Both the position numbers and the translations under genes were made by a program. From NCBI GenBank assembly GCA_030998225.1, contig JAPYXD010000715.1, positions 7,878,501-7,942,500 on the forward strand: a stretch of 64,000 bases of DNA, written 5' to 3'. This DNA comes from Diplolepis rosae (taxonomy: Eukaryota > Arthropoda > Insecta > Hymenoptera > Diplolepididae). Shown one piece after another: positions 33,700-45,765 of this stretch. Below the pieces are notes generated by a model. That model saw only the letters and a list, made by a program, of their open reading frames with translations, was not told the DNA's origin and did not search any database. The first letter of the stretch is position 1. Each line of letters starts with the position of its first letter.

Positions 33700-34025
33700 A
33701 ACGGGATACCTGGCTACAGGTAAACCTCACTAGACTGCACTAGATGAATTCTAGACGATCTCTAGACAAGGTGACCGCCATAAAATTCTGCTAGATTCAG
33801 GCTAGACAAAAATGTGTCTAGAATGAGTCTAGGATCGTCTAGATTTTCGGTAGGGTAGAACCTGACAGGGCCCCTATCAGTTTTTTCTGGACTAGAAATA
33901 CTAATCGGGTGCTAACAGGGCCCCTACCAGTTTTTTCTAGATGCAGAAATTCTAGTCTGGGTCCCACTAGAACCCAACTTGAAATAAGGAACGATATAGG
34001 GCAATTTCTACACGGGTTCGCCTTT
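33700..34025. repeat. CTAG-dense block (copy 3)
   Basis: About thirteen CTAG tetranucleotides occur in 320 bp, in phrases like GTCTAGAATGAGTCTAGG, plus two GGGCCCCTA strings. Near 34000 it ends with AATTTCTACACGGG, the inverse of the CCCGTGTAGAAATT start of copy 1 (3567). Copies 1 and 3 may therefore hold opposite ends of the same element family. Confidence 0.65.
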
Positions 34026-35469
<1,444 letters not shown>

Positions 35470-35712
35470 GAGACCTGGTCGGGTCTAGAAGGCTAAGATA
35501 AAAAAAAAGAAGCCCGACCGTGGTATCTATACTTCAAATGTAGTGATTTCTTTACCGACACTCACGATATTTTTACTTATTTTAATGTATTTTCATGTTT
35601 ATCCCGTACAACGAATGGCATTATGAGTTGAGACGAATTTTTTAAGTCCATTCGATGTCACTAGGACAATGTCTTTGTGGAATATTATTGGAATTCCATG
35701 AGCTGAAGTTAT
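35470..35712 (+). repeat. Interspersed repeat family C (copy 1)
   Basis: Near-identical to 56686-56915 over about 230 bp (GGTCGGGTCTAGAAGGCTAA; CCCGACCGTGGTATCTATAC; TTAAGTCCATTCGATGTCAC). Its start is a hairpin: GGTCGGG pairs with CCCGACC 40 bp later. In the other copy it directly abuts the end of a gypsy protease frame. Confidence 0.75.
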
Positions 35713-36058
35713 AATTTTTTTTTCCACAAGAATATCCCGTGAAAAAGTTTCAGTTTCATCGTCAGACAGGTCATGTGATTAGATGCACTAGTGCCACGAG
35801 TGAGCAATTTTTGAAACCTGCACTTCGATCTTTGATAGTATCAAATATCGATTTCACTCATCAGCTCTTAAAACGGTAGGGTATGATTTGGTCCCCATAT
35901 CGATTCTCCAAAGCATAAATTCTCCTACGCGAAGTGAACTTCACGCTGGAAATTCTAAAAAATTTCAGGCGCGCATTGTGATGTACAAGAAAGGCATACG
36001 GTTATCAAAATGCAGATGAATGTCGGTAATAAGTGCAGATATTCGTGATATAAAGTAA
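35713..36058. other. No gene recognised
   Basis: Balanced-composition stretch with CGCGAAGTGAACTTCACG (a short palindrome near 35930). No coding support. Confidence 0.4.
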
Positions 36059-37489
36059 CAGATGGAGCTACATGTAAGTTCAGTGGGAAAATTCAAAAAA
36101 TTAATTGCTCTGAACAAACAAAACATGCAATTTTGCATGAAATGTCATTGAAGAAAATAAAGTTACAAAAAAATACACAGGAGATGTATTTTTAGGTTCT
36201 GTTTTGCGTTTTCATCATTTTCGTTCCAAAAAGTAAATTTCTCAATGAAAAACAGTCAAATGCTAAATCAATTCCATAAAAAGGATTTTTTAGATTACGC
36301 TTTTAATTTCAGTTTGAAATTTGTGTTCTTATCAATTGGAAAGGTCAAGTGCTACACCAGATACAAAAAACATATACTTGTAGGTTATGTTTTATAGTTT
36401 CATTTGAAAATGCATTTCTATGGATAAAAACGGTCAAGCGTTACACGTAATGTATGAAGGATGTGTTTTAAGGTTATGTTATGAACTTTCCCTCTGGAAT
36501 GCATAAATGTAGATAAAAGATGATATGGTTAATAATATTATTATTTTTTCGAAAGATACGTGTTCTTATTGATTTAAATGGTCAAGTGCGACACTCGATA
36601 GACGAAAGATATACTTGTAGGTTATTTTTTCCAATTTCATTCGGAAATGTATTTTTATGTATAGACTCGATCTAGCGTTACACAGAATGTATTGAGGATG
36701 TGTTTTAAGGTTATGTTATGAACTTTCCTTCTGGAATGCATAGACCTAGGTGAAACATAGTATAGTTTCTTGAACAAATATTTTAAATATTTACTTGTAG
36801 GTTATGTTATTCATTTTTCAACGGAAACGTGTTCTTACTGATTTAAATGGTCAAGTGCGACCCTCGATAGACAAAAGATATACTTTTAGGTTATGTTTTC
36901 CAATTTCATTCGGAAATGTATTTTTATGTATAGACACGATCAAGCTCTACACATAATGTATGAAGGATGAATTTTAAGGTTATGTTATGAACTTTCCCTC
37001 TGGAATGCATAAATGTAGATGAAAGATGATATAGTTTCTTAAAAAAATATCTCAAAGATTGGCTTATAGGCAATGTTATTCATTTTTCGACGGAAACGTG
37101 TTCTTATTGATTTAAATGGTCAAGTGCGACGCTCGATAGACGAAAGATATAATTGTAGGTTATGTTTTCCAATTTCATTCGGAAAAGTATTTTTATGTAT
37201 TGACACGATCATGCGTTACACATAATGTATAAAGGATGTGTTTAAGGTTATGTTATGAAATTTACTGCTGGAATGCATAAATGTAGGTAAAAGTTGATAT
37301 AGTTTCTTGAACAAATATCTCAAAGATTAGCTCGTAGGTAATGGTATTAAATTTTCGACGGAAACGTGTTCTTGTTGATTTAAATGGTCAAGTTCGACAC
37401 TCGATGGACAAAAGATATACTTGTAGGTTATGTTTTCCAATTTCATTCGGAAATGTTTTTTTATGTATAGACACGATCAAGCGCTACCA
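36059..37489. mobile_element. Left arm of a large palindromic element made of ~268-bp tandem repeats
   Basis: The outer end (GATGGAGCTACATGTA) is mirrored at about 49440-49455. From about 36300 the arm is a tandem array: the landmark CGATCAAGCG or variants occur at 36431, 36668, 36938, 37206 and 37474, giving spacings of 237, 270, 268 and 268 bp. Within each unit AGGTTATGTT-like strings recur about every 90 bp, so each unit is itself three sub-repeats. The array is interrupted at 37490 and resumes at about 46007 in the same orientation. Confidence 0.8.
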
Positions 37490-37594
37490 GCCCTATCCAA
37501 CTGCCTAATAGATGTCCATAAATATGTAACCCCCACATGGTAGTTCCTTAAAATCTCAACTGAGGGCGCAGTTGCGCTTCAGCCTGACTTTAAC

Positions 37595-37820
37595 ATTGTT
37601 TCTTATGGGATAATGTTACAAATAATTTAAAGAATTATATTTATCAGTAAAAAATACATATGGAACTATCACAATAAATTAACAAACATATAATTTAAAT
37701 TTTCAGCAAAAAAAAATTTTAAATATAATGATAGGAATGGAGAAAATAAATTTTAAACGCAGTCGCGCTTCAGCCTTACTTTTTAACATTTCCGGTAAGA
37801 AGGTATGGATTAAATTGAAT
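37595..37820. repeat. Repeat family D (copy 1)
   Basis: The inverse of this segment is found at 43695-43890 (GCTGAAGCGCGACTGCG; TCCCATATGAAACAAT) and its last part at 43095-43125 (TTAATCCATACTTTCTTACC). GCAGTTGCGCTTCAGCC and GCAGTCGCGCTTCAGCC occur at both edges of copy 1. Confidence 0.65.
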
Positions 37821-39282
37821 TAAAAATAGTTTAAATATGGGCGATTTTCCAACACTTTTAATCCAAAGCAATACCGTTTTTGAACGTAAGCACTTCAATT
37901 CATTTTAGCGTGCTACGTTTGTGCTTGTTACGAGCCGTGCACGCGTGATATCGCGGGTTGTCAAACTCTAAAACGATTGGTTCGTTCCAGTGTTAACCCT
38001 TTATAGGGACCGGGAAAATTCAAAGTTAATAAATGAATAAACACAGGTTTTGAGTGTAATTAATATTTAATCACTTTTGCATAGATAAAACCTCGTTAAG
38101 TCTGAACCTTTATAAATTTTAATACCGGTTTTCACAAATGTTGCAGAAGTTCGATGCTCTACAAATTCAACGAGGGAATTTGTAGAAGTTTCCGACTTAC
38201 TTTATATAAACGGCAGAAAATAGTTCAGATTGAAGGTTCCGTACATTCTGTCCATTCCTCCACTCTACAGGACTCACGCATCCCCTTTCACAATTCCCCC
38301 ACGCATCCCCTCTCTCTCGATTTTCACACGGTGGCCCTCGCTAGGCCCAGCCCAATTTCCTGGAGAAGCTCGACTAGGAGAATCCGAATCCGAAGCAGCC
38401 CGATTCGGAAAAACCCAGTTCTAGCCTCTCTCCTCTCAGCTGCAAGTTTTTATGGCGCTTGCAGTGAAAGCGCAAAGGAAGGCAGTAAAACAGTAAATCT
38501 TAAAGGATTACTTTTTACTTCCTTCTGGCGACCAGACATGCTATTTTCAATTTCTTTAATTTTATGTGACTAAAGTTTCTATACCTATCTACCTAGCTTT
38601 TTCCGTCTAGTTTTTGCCTACCTTAAATGAATGAGTATTACTTTTATATTCCTAGTTCTATCTTAACTTAATTTATTTTAATCCCATGGTCCAGACTTAA
38701 CCTTTTCTTATCCTTAAAACTAGTATACACAGAAGAAATATAAAACTTATAGAGAAATCTTAAAACTAATTTACATTGTTGAATCCCTTGCCGACGGCAC
38801 ATGTTGACCATTCGTATAATAAATTTAAATCTAATATTTATAAGTAATATTTCTAGCTAGGATATTTCTACGCTTTTCTCAGGGTCTTTTTATTATTTTC
38901 AGCTATGTCCCGTGGGAAATTCATCTATCTAAATTGGATGGGAATTTCCTTAAACGCGATTTGATTTATTTGAAAGTTGAAAATCGCGCGAGCTTAATTC
39001 GATAGGTCGATTAAATTAATCGGCCTCGAGCGAGAACCTATAGTCGCTCGTTACACCTCCACCCTTATAAGAAGATTTTTCGTCAGAAAATATCTTACTG
39101 TATTCCTACCTATCTAGATTTTTGAATTTGTGGATCTTTATTCAAGCAAAAAGTCTATGGGACAGAGAGAATATGGAATTTCGAAATTAGCGCCTATAGT
39201 TCGGTTAGTTCGATATAATTTGATACGCAACGAGTTCGATTAAGCAGACGACGCTACCGTACCACATGATGATCGCACATGA
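37821..39282. other. Possible LTR or leader segment with promoter-like elements; no gene supported
   Basis: Composition is more balanced than the surroundings. A TATA-like box with an initiator lies at 38203, and the segment from TGTTAAC (37991) to GTTACA (39057) has LTR-like ends but no matching target duplication. The 139-codon frame at 38154-38573 has no domain and low-complexity S/R/P content. It would fit a 3' LTR for the minus-strand gypsy pol at 39734-42035, but no second copy confirms this. Confidence 0.3.
38203..38231 (+). promoter_or_regulatory. Candidate TATA box and initiator
   Basis: TATATAAA at 38203-38210, then TTCAGATT with the candidate start A at 38227, about 24 bp downstream. 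It is tentative and could be the promoter of an LTR. Confidence 0.3.
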
Positions 39283-39733
39283 TTGTTTCATGTGACAGGT
39301 GTCAACATTTGGGTTAGTGAAGAAAAGAAGAGTGACCGAATGAAAAAATATAAGTGCCTGAATTCAACGTTTGAGAAGAGAAAAACAAGTCTTATCTATA
39401 TTTATTTGTGGAGTGTATTTCGTCTGATTATGATCAATGGTACTAGGATAAGGCAAGATGCACTTGTAGATGGTAAGTCTAACCTGCAAATTTTGTTTTA
39501 CACTACTTGTTTATGTTGATATTTATAGTAGGGGCATGTTTTGAGCGAGGCCTAGTCTCTCAACTTTCACCCCCCTTTTATTTAGAAAACTAGGATCAAA
39601 TCTAACTTTAAAATTAAGATAGTGTGTATAAGTATGTGTGTGTTGATTCTAATTTTTTATTTTATTATATTTTTACTAAGTTGGTTTGATTTCATATATA
39701 AGCCTGTTGGCTTGTATGAGTTCCCTGCCAGTT
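39283..39733. other. No supported gene
   Basis: A 78-codon open frame (39283-39519) has no recognisable domain. TTCACCCCCCTTTTATTT near 39568 is polypurine-like on the minus strand and could be part of a polypurine tract for the neighbouring gypsy relic, but this is weak. Confidence 0.25.
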
Positions 39734-42035
39734 TCAGTTGTAATTTTTTAAATCAGCGGGGATGAATAATACAAGATTATCGTAGCGCATGTGGAGTTTA
39801 TCTTTTGACATTTTTATACAAGAAAATTCCGGATTTATTAATTCGTTGGTGATATGAAATTCGGATGCTGGAGACAGATCAGAGGTTGAAGGACTAGGTT
39901 CATCGTTAACGAGTACTGGCTGGCAAAGATAAGGATTATTTAAGATTTCATGTTCTGATTCTGAAAAATCCGTGTCGTAATTATCATCAAATTGATTCTC
40001 AAGATTGCTCGTTTTTTCTTGAATTTTTAGATTAGTCCCCTCGCGATAAAAAATGCTGACCTCAGTGACTTGCCTTTTCTCAACAGAATTACTGGGCCTA
40101 TCGTCCTTATCGAATACAAGTGTGAGAACTGCAACTCGGCTTTCTCCCGAGGTTGTCCCGCAACCTGACGACTTAGACATTACACATTTTTTCTTCGTCT
40201 GATGAGGATTCGAGCGCTGCGACTTCCTTATTGTGGAAATTGCCCCGAAATCCTGCGGTTCAGACGTATGATTATCAAAACAATTACTGGGCCTATCGTC
40301 CTTATCGAATACAGGTGTGAGCACTACAAGCCGGCTTTCTCCCGAGGTTGCCCCACAACCTGACGACTTAGACATTACACATTTTTTCTTCGTCTGATGA
40401 GGATTCGAGCGCTGCGACTTCCTTATTGTGGAAATTGCCCCGAAATCCTGCGGTTCAGACGTATGATTATCAAAACAATTACTGGGCCTATCGTCCTTAT
40501 CGAATACAGGTGTGAGCACTACAAGCCGGCTTTCTCCCGAGGTTGCCCCACAACCTGGCGACTTGGACATTACACATTTTTCTTTGTCTGATGAGGATTC
40601 GAGCACTGCGACTTCCTTATTGTGGAAATTGCCCCGAAATCCTGCGGTTCAGACGTATGATTATCAAAACAACTACTGGGCCTATCGTCCTTATGGAATA
40701 CAGGTGTGAGCACTGCAAGCCGGCTTTCTCCCGAGATTGCCCCACAACCTGGCGACTTGGACATTACACATTTTTCTTCGTCTGATGAGGATTCGAGCAC
40801 TGCGACTTCCTCCTTGTGGAAATTGCCCCGAAATCCTGCGGTTCAGACGTATGATTATCAAATTCTGCCTCATCCTCGGTGTGAGCACTGCAAGCTGATG
40901 TTTCAGATCTTGCCCCACACTCAAAGGTCTTTTGGCGATCAAAATTAATATTATGGATTACAGGTTCATTCTGTTCTCCATCACTGCCCTCGTCTGCTGT
41001 TTCAAAGGCATCGTCACTGACAGGTTCGTATTTATTTGTTTGTTTTTTTTTATGTATATTCCGACATGGATAATATTTATTTTTTATGTTCTTATCCACA
41101 GGCAAATAGTTTAGTCCTAGGAAAGCGTTCTCGACACGTGTAATAAATTTTTGATTGCTGGAGAAGGGATAAAGGCGCACAGGTGTTCGATTCATGCAGG
41201 TCAACACCTCGTGCGTTGTTAGTTTGGAAGAGGAATCAAGTGGGTCGAAATCTTCTAAAGAGGTTTTATCTTCTTCAATATCGTGTCGAGACTGCTCTCC
41301 ATCATAGGGATTACGCGATAGTGCATCGGCGTTGAGATTACTGATACTCTTTTTATAGACTACCCTAAAATCATATTCATTGAGACGGAGTGTCCAACGA
41401 ACAATCCTGGAATTAGGTTTATTAAAACTATAGTGCCAAGTCAATGGTTGATGGTCTGTTTCCAGCGTGAATTTTCTCCCATATAAATATGGTCGAAATG
41501 TTTCAACCGAGAACAGGATGGCAAGCATTTCTTTTTGTGTGGTTGAATAATTTCTTTCTGACTCATTTAATGTTCTAGAAGTGTATGCAATAGGGAGAAT
41601 TTTACCATCAAAGTCCTGACTCAAAACCCCTCCCAATCCATAATTCGAAGCATCAGTTGAAACGATAAAGGGCCTAGTGAAATCAGGATATTGAAGCAAT
41701 GGTTGGGAAGACAAAATATTTTTTAATTGATTGAAAGCTTCACTTTGACTTTCAGTGCATCTAAATGGAACGTTCTTTTTCAGGAGAAAGGTCGACGGCT
41801 TCGCAATGGTAAAAAAATCGGGTATAAAACGGTGGTAATACCCAGCAAGGCTTAAGGACTGTTTGATGCTCTTTTGGCTTTTGGGCTGAGAAAACCTACG
41901 AACTGCCTCCACCTTTTTAAGATCAAGTCTCACTCCGTTTCAAGTGATAATGTGGCCGAGGTAACAAACCTCTTTATGTAAGAAGAGACACTTTTCAGGT
42001 CGCAAGGTAAGATTTGCCTTATCCAGGCAAGAAGA
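39734..42035 (-). pseudogene. Ty3/gypsy pol remnant: end of reverse transcriptase, RNase H, expanded spacer
   Basis: Reads right to left. 42035-41941 encodes the end of reverse transcriptase (LRPEKCLFLHKEVCYLGHII). An in-frame TGA at about 41938-41940 interrupts it. 41933 onward continues with the RT connection (SLAGYYHRFIPDF) and RNase H (VSTDASNYGLGGVLSQ; TTQKEMLAILFSVETF; ETDHQPLTW; LNADALSRNP). After RNase H comes an acidic linker and four 65-codon tandem repeats (40083-40860) whose lengths break the frame, then a tail ending LHMRYDNLVLFIPADL near 39740, which looks like the stretch before integrase. Integrase is absent, as is the N-terminal half of RT. It is a dead retrotransposon fragment. 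Confidence 0.85.
40083..40860 (-). repeat. 65-codon tandem repeat (195 bp), four copies, inside gypsy pol
   Basis: The landmark TCCTGCGGTTCAGACG occurs at 40251, 40446, 40640 and 40834: spacings 195, 194 and 194. The 195-bp unit is in frame (65 codons, with GESRLVVLTPVFDKDDRPSN and HTSEPQDFGAIS). Two units have lost one base each, shifting the reading frame twice. Neighbouring copies are very similar, so expansion was recent relative to element decay. Confidence 0.9.
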
Positions 42036-42416
42036 CGAAGCGCGGGAAGGGATTGTTGACATTTCCGGAACTCTCGCGAATAAATTAGTTATTTCACGAG
42101 ATTTTTCCGCTTCGCGAATTTCTATTTGACGGCGGATAATTTGGTTGAGATAGCCTAAATTGCTTATGCTGATTTTCAAGGGTGTCTAGTTAAGACCATA
42201 GGGCCCTAATCTATCGTTTCTAATATTAATATTATTTACGCTTCCTGATTCGGATTCATTGACATCATTCAAGTCGCAAATCTTGTCGATTGTTCGCAAC
42301 GGTTCCGTTTCGTCGATTACATTTAAGAATCGGTTATTATATTCTCCGAGTTTCCTCGAATTTTCTATATACTTCTTTTTACGTTTTAACATATTATTAA
42401 AAACTTTTTCTATCTA
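42036..42416 (-). other. Unrecognised sequence upstream of the gypsy pol remnant
   Basis: Open frames at 42036-42179 (EIREAEKSREITNLFARVPE) and 42186-42392 (start MLKRKKKYIENSRKLGEYNN) are charged and in the same orientation as pol. They may be the remains of gag or of a deletion junction, since the N-terminal half of reverse transcriptase is missing here. No motif is identified. Confidence 0.3.
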
Positions 42417-42660
42417 ATGTATATGAAAAGAGAAAATGTTAATTTATTTCAAATTCTTCTAGATGTCAAAAAAAATTCCGATGTTCAATTTTATACGTTT
42501 CCAGTTTTATACGAAAAATGTTTACGTAACTATTTTAAATTTAGATTCAAACCAAAGAAAACTTTATGTATGATATTATATATAAACTTGGGTACATTTC
42601 GTGTACATTCTGAATAATCAATCTCATTGTCCATACCCACACTTGGGAAAGTCTTCAGTA
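42417..42660. mobile_element. Internal fragment of the family A element
   Basis: It matches the interior of 16191-18333 around 17340-17600 (AAGAAAACTTTATGTAT; CAATCTCATTGTCCATACCC). Terminal repeats are absent. Confidence 0.65.
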
Positions 42661-43124
42661 TAATTTAGATAAATTCCCTTAAAAAATGCAATTGAGAAAT
42701 AATAAATATGCAATTAATATATCATAAATAAATTTATCAAATAATACAATGAACGTTATGTTTACTAAATATGACAAAAAATGAAAATGAGAAACTCTTG
42801 TAAAAATTAAATGTACATTGATTTAATCAATCCAAAATTATACATAATTGAGAATAAATTCAATTTATGAATTAAAATGACGTATAAACTTAACATAAAT
42901 AAATAAACTTTTTTCTTTCTTTTTTGAGGGTAATTCTGTTCAATTCCGTTCCACTAAAGCGGTACTCTTTACTCCATTTTAATCCCGATTATGTTGGTGG
43001 ATTCATTTCAATCCATTTCTTTTACGTCTTCAATACTCTTCTGGATTGAAACGCAATTTTCAAAAACGGTATTGAATTGAATAGAAACGTTCCTATCTAA
43101 TTTAATCCATACTTTCTTACCGGG
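42661..43124. other. A+T-rich stretch with repeated TTCAATCC-like strings
   Basis: Between 42940 and 43110 several ATTCAATCC or GGATTGAA phrases recur in both orientations (TTTCAATCCATTTC; CTGGATTGAAACG; ATTGAATTGAATAG). It is probably the end of a foldback element related to 37595-37820. No coding region. Confidence 0.4.
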
Positions 43125-43710
43125 TTGTTTCATATGGAATAATTTTACAAACAATTTAAAAAATTATATTCTATAATAAAAAAATATTTATGAAAATATC
43201 ATAATAAATTAACAGACATATCATATTAAAAATTTACAGCAAAAAAAATTTTTAATAGATACTGATAGCAATGGAGAAAACAATTTTGAATATATATATA
43301 TATATATATAGCTTTCCATAGTATATCAAAGCGTTATAATAATTTGAATTGATAATAATTTCCAATTAATTAACAAAGTAATTCACTTCAAAATGAAGTT
43401 TAGAAATAAATTTACATACAAAGTAATAGATAGCTGACCATAATAATAATTGCTTTGTTAATTAATTGGAAATTATTATCAATTCAATTATTATAACACT
43501 TTAATACACTATGGAAAGCTATATAAATATATGTATTCAAAATTGTTTTCTCCTTTGCTATCAGTATCTATTAAAATTTTTGTTTGCTGTAAGTTATAAT
43601 GTTTTAATGTTAATTTATTATAATATTTTCAAAAATATTTTTTTATTTAAGAATATAATTTTTTAAATTGTTTGTAAAATTATTCCATAAGAAACAATGT
43701 TAAAAAGAAA
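43125..43710. mobile_element. Palindromic element, arms about 240 bp
   Basis: 43130-43375 is mirrored by 43452-43700: CTTTCCATAGTATATCAAAG against CACTATGGAAAGC, and CCAATTAATTAACAAAG against CTTTGTTAATTAATTGG. It includes a (TA)n run at 43293-43310. The arms share family D sequence. Confidence 0.75.
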
Positions 43711-43890
43711 GGCTGAAGCGCGACTGCGTTTAAAATGTTTTCTCTCCATTCCTATCATTATTTATCAAAATTTTTTGGCTGAAAATTCTTATTATATGTT
43801 TGTCAATTTATTGTGGTAGTTTCATGAGTATTTTTTATTGATAAAGATGATTTTTCAAATTCTTTGTAACATTATCCCATATGAAACAAT
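43711..43890. repeat. Repeat family D (copy 2), inverted relative to 37595
   Basis: GCTGAAGCGCGACTGCGTTT and TCTCCATTCCTATCATTA are the inverse of the strings near 37700-37770. Confidence 0.65.
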
Positions 43891-44745
43891 ATATATATAT
43901 GTTACAGCATATTAAGACTGGAAAAAAGTCAATATCAAAATTCCATTTTCCAGTTAAATTATACGATACGAAAAAACGTTTTGATACAATATTATTTTCC
44001 ACAAAAAGACCTACAAATTTGAATTGTAACATTTTTTCATAAGATGTATATTTTTCTTTGTCATTTAAAAAAAAAAATATTGAAAATCCAAAATTCAATT
44101 TTTTAACAATAATATGTGAAATACGAAAAAAACGTAAGAATACAAAGTTGTTCGTTTTAAAAAGATCTACAAGTTTTGTCTTACACAGTTTATGAAAAAA
44201 CATATATTTTTCGTTTCAATTCCAAAAAATGCGATTAAAATTCAATAATTCCATTTTCTAGACAAAATATATGAGATACATATAAAACGTTTAGATGAAA
44301 AATTATTTGCCTAAGTGAGGTCTACACATTCTCATTAAGAAATTTCTCGACAGGTTATATATTTTATGTTTTGATTTTTAATATTGAAAAAATTCGATTT
44401 TTTTCACCAAAATATGTGAGATACGAAATAAGCGTTATTCTGCAAAATCGTTTCCTTAAATAAAGCCTACGATTGTTTTTCCTTTTTGAGATATTTGGAA
44501 GAAAATAAATAAATAATTTTAATCATGTAATTTATTAAAAAGTTACTGAAATGTATACAGAAAATCGAGCGCGAAGCGCGAGTGTCATGATGAGATTGTG
44601 TTTCTTAAGGCCGATAGAGTCTTAAGTAAATTGAATGTCCTGTTTCACTTAAACTAAAAAAGAAATTTAGTGAATTTGAGAAAATGTGTAATTTACATCA
44701 TCTTTAATATTATAAAATTGGTTTGAGCTTCAGTATTAAATGCGT
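43891..44745 (-). repeat. Interspersed repeat family B (copy 2), inverted
   Basis: The inverse matches 53100-53950 almost throughout. Landmarks are CGAGCGCGAAGCGCGAGTG at 44567, ATCGGCCTTAAG-type strings at 44608, and open frames reading the same peptide (MFFHKLCKTKL) at 44203 minus and 53645 plus. It ends abruptly at the G+C-rich island (44746). Confidence 0.8.
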
Positions 44746-44860
44746 GACGGACTGTACTCGGCAGTACACTCGGTCACGTTCTCCCCCACCAGCATACCGA
44801 CCGGCGCGCGCAGCAGCGTCCCCTACTGCTCTCCGTCTTCCCCTACCACGCGCGGTTGGG

Positions 44861-44897
44861 TATAAAGGGAAGGCTGGAGAGCCGAGAAAGGGCAGTT
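44861..44897 (+). promoter_or_regulatory. Candidate core promoter in the G+C-rich island
   Basis: TATAAAGGGA at 44861 in a G+C-rich context, where such a string is unlikely by chance, followed by GCAGTTCG with an A at about 44894, matching the arthropod initiator at the expected spacing of about 32 bp. A transcript would run into the hairpin and 147-bp repeats. Confidence 0.45.
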
Positions 44898-44987
44898 CGC
44901 CCGGGGCGGCGAGCCGGGTCACACCGGAGCGTCACACTGGACGAGTGGACCCAGAGATGCCTCTCCTGGTGGGTTCTCCGGCAGGAA

Positions 44988-45104
44988 CCTAGTCAGGGGA
45001 ACCTGAAGCTAAGTGCCGGCTCGCACCGAGAACTGGCCATGGGAGCGCCCATTCGCCAGTGCTCGGTCCGAGCCGGCACTTAGCTTCAGGTTCCCCGGAC
45101 TAGG
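44988..45104. repeat. Hairpin with about 36-bp near-perfect stem
   Basis: CCTAGTC then GGGGAACCTGAAGCTAAGTG on the left pairs with CACTTAGCTTCAGGTTCCCC then GGACTAGG on the right with one bulge. The 45-base loop contains CATGGGAGCGCCCATTCGCC, itself partly self-complementary. Confidence 0.9.
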
Positions 45105-45140
45105 TGCTGCTCAGGCTTCACCAGGATGTGGCAACAAACC

Positions 45141-45581
45141 CTGACCGGACTAATCCCCAGAGGATGCCGTGTCGAACATCGACGAATGGGTTCCGCCATG
45201 GTCGGCTTTCGACATGGGCCGGGAATCAGCTTCAGGCGCACCTGACTGACCCTGGCCCCGACATCCCTGGGTGAGGACGTCACCCCCCTGACCGGACTAA
45301 TCCCCAGAGGATGCCGCGTCGAACACCGACGAATGGGTTCCCCCATGGTCGGCTTTCGACATGGGCCGGGAATCAGCTTCAGGCGCACCTGACTGACCCT
45401 GGCCCCGACATCCCTGGGTGAGGACGTCACCCCCCTGACCGGACTAATCCCCAGAGGATGCCGCGTCGAACACCGACGAATGGGTTCCCCCATGGTCGGC
45501 TTTCGACATGGGCCGGGAATCAGCTTCAGGCGCACCTGACAGACCCTGGCCCCGACATCCCTGGGTGAGGACGTCACACTC
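45141..45581 (-). repeat. 147-bp tandem repeat, three copies
   Basis: CTGACCGGACTAATCCCCAG starts copies at 45141, 45288 and 45435, a constant 147 bp. Copies 2 and 3 are almost identical; copy 1 differs at several bases (GTGTCGAACATC). On the minus strand each unit is a 49-codon open repeat (GVTSSPRDVGARVSQVRLKL is its first part). Whether it is translated is unknown. Confidence 0.9.
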
Positions 45582-45765
45582 GAACCCAACCCGAACTTGA
45601 CCCGCACTTTACCCGGACATTTCCGCGCGAACTTGTCCCGCACTTGACCGTAACTTGACACGCACTTAACCCGGGCATTTCCGCGCGAACTTGACACGGA
45701 CATTTCCGCGCAAATTTGGCCCGCACTTGACCGTAACTTGACCCGCACTTGACCGCTTGGGCAGC
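45582..45765. repeat. Degenerate short-period array of CCGCACTTGACC phrases
   Basis: CCCGCACTTGACCGTAACTT and CATTTCCGCGCGAACTTG alternate and recur two to three times each, with an irregular period near 40-80 bp. Confidence 0.7.

Noticed and set aside
38154..38573. 139-codon open frame as a gene
   Set aside because: No domain, no splice context, and the segment looks like LTR or leader sequence.
43835..44203. 122-codon minus-strand open frame (and its sister at 53645-53866)
   Set aside because: Shared repeat sequence of family B. The peptide is Phe/Lys-rich, as expected from A+T-rich noncoding DNA, and differs by stops between copies.
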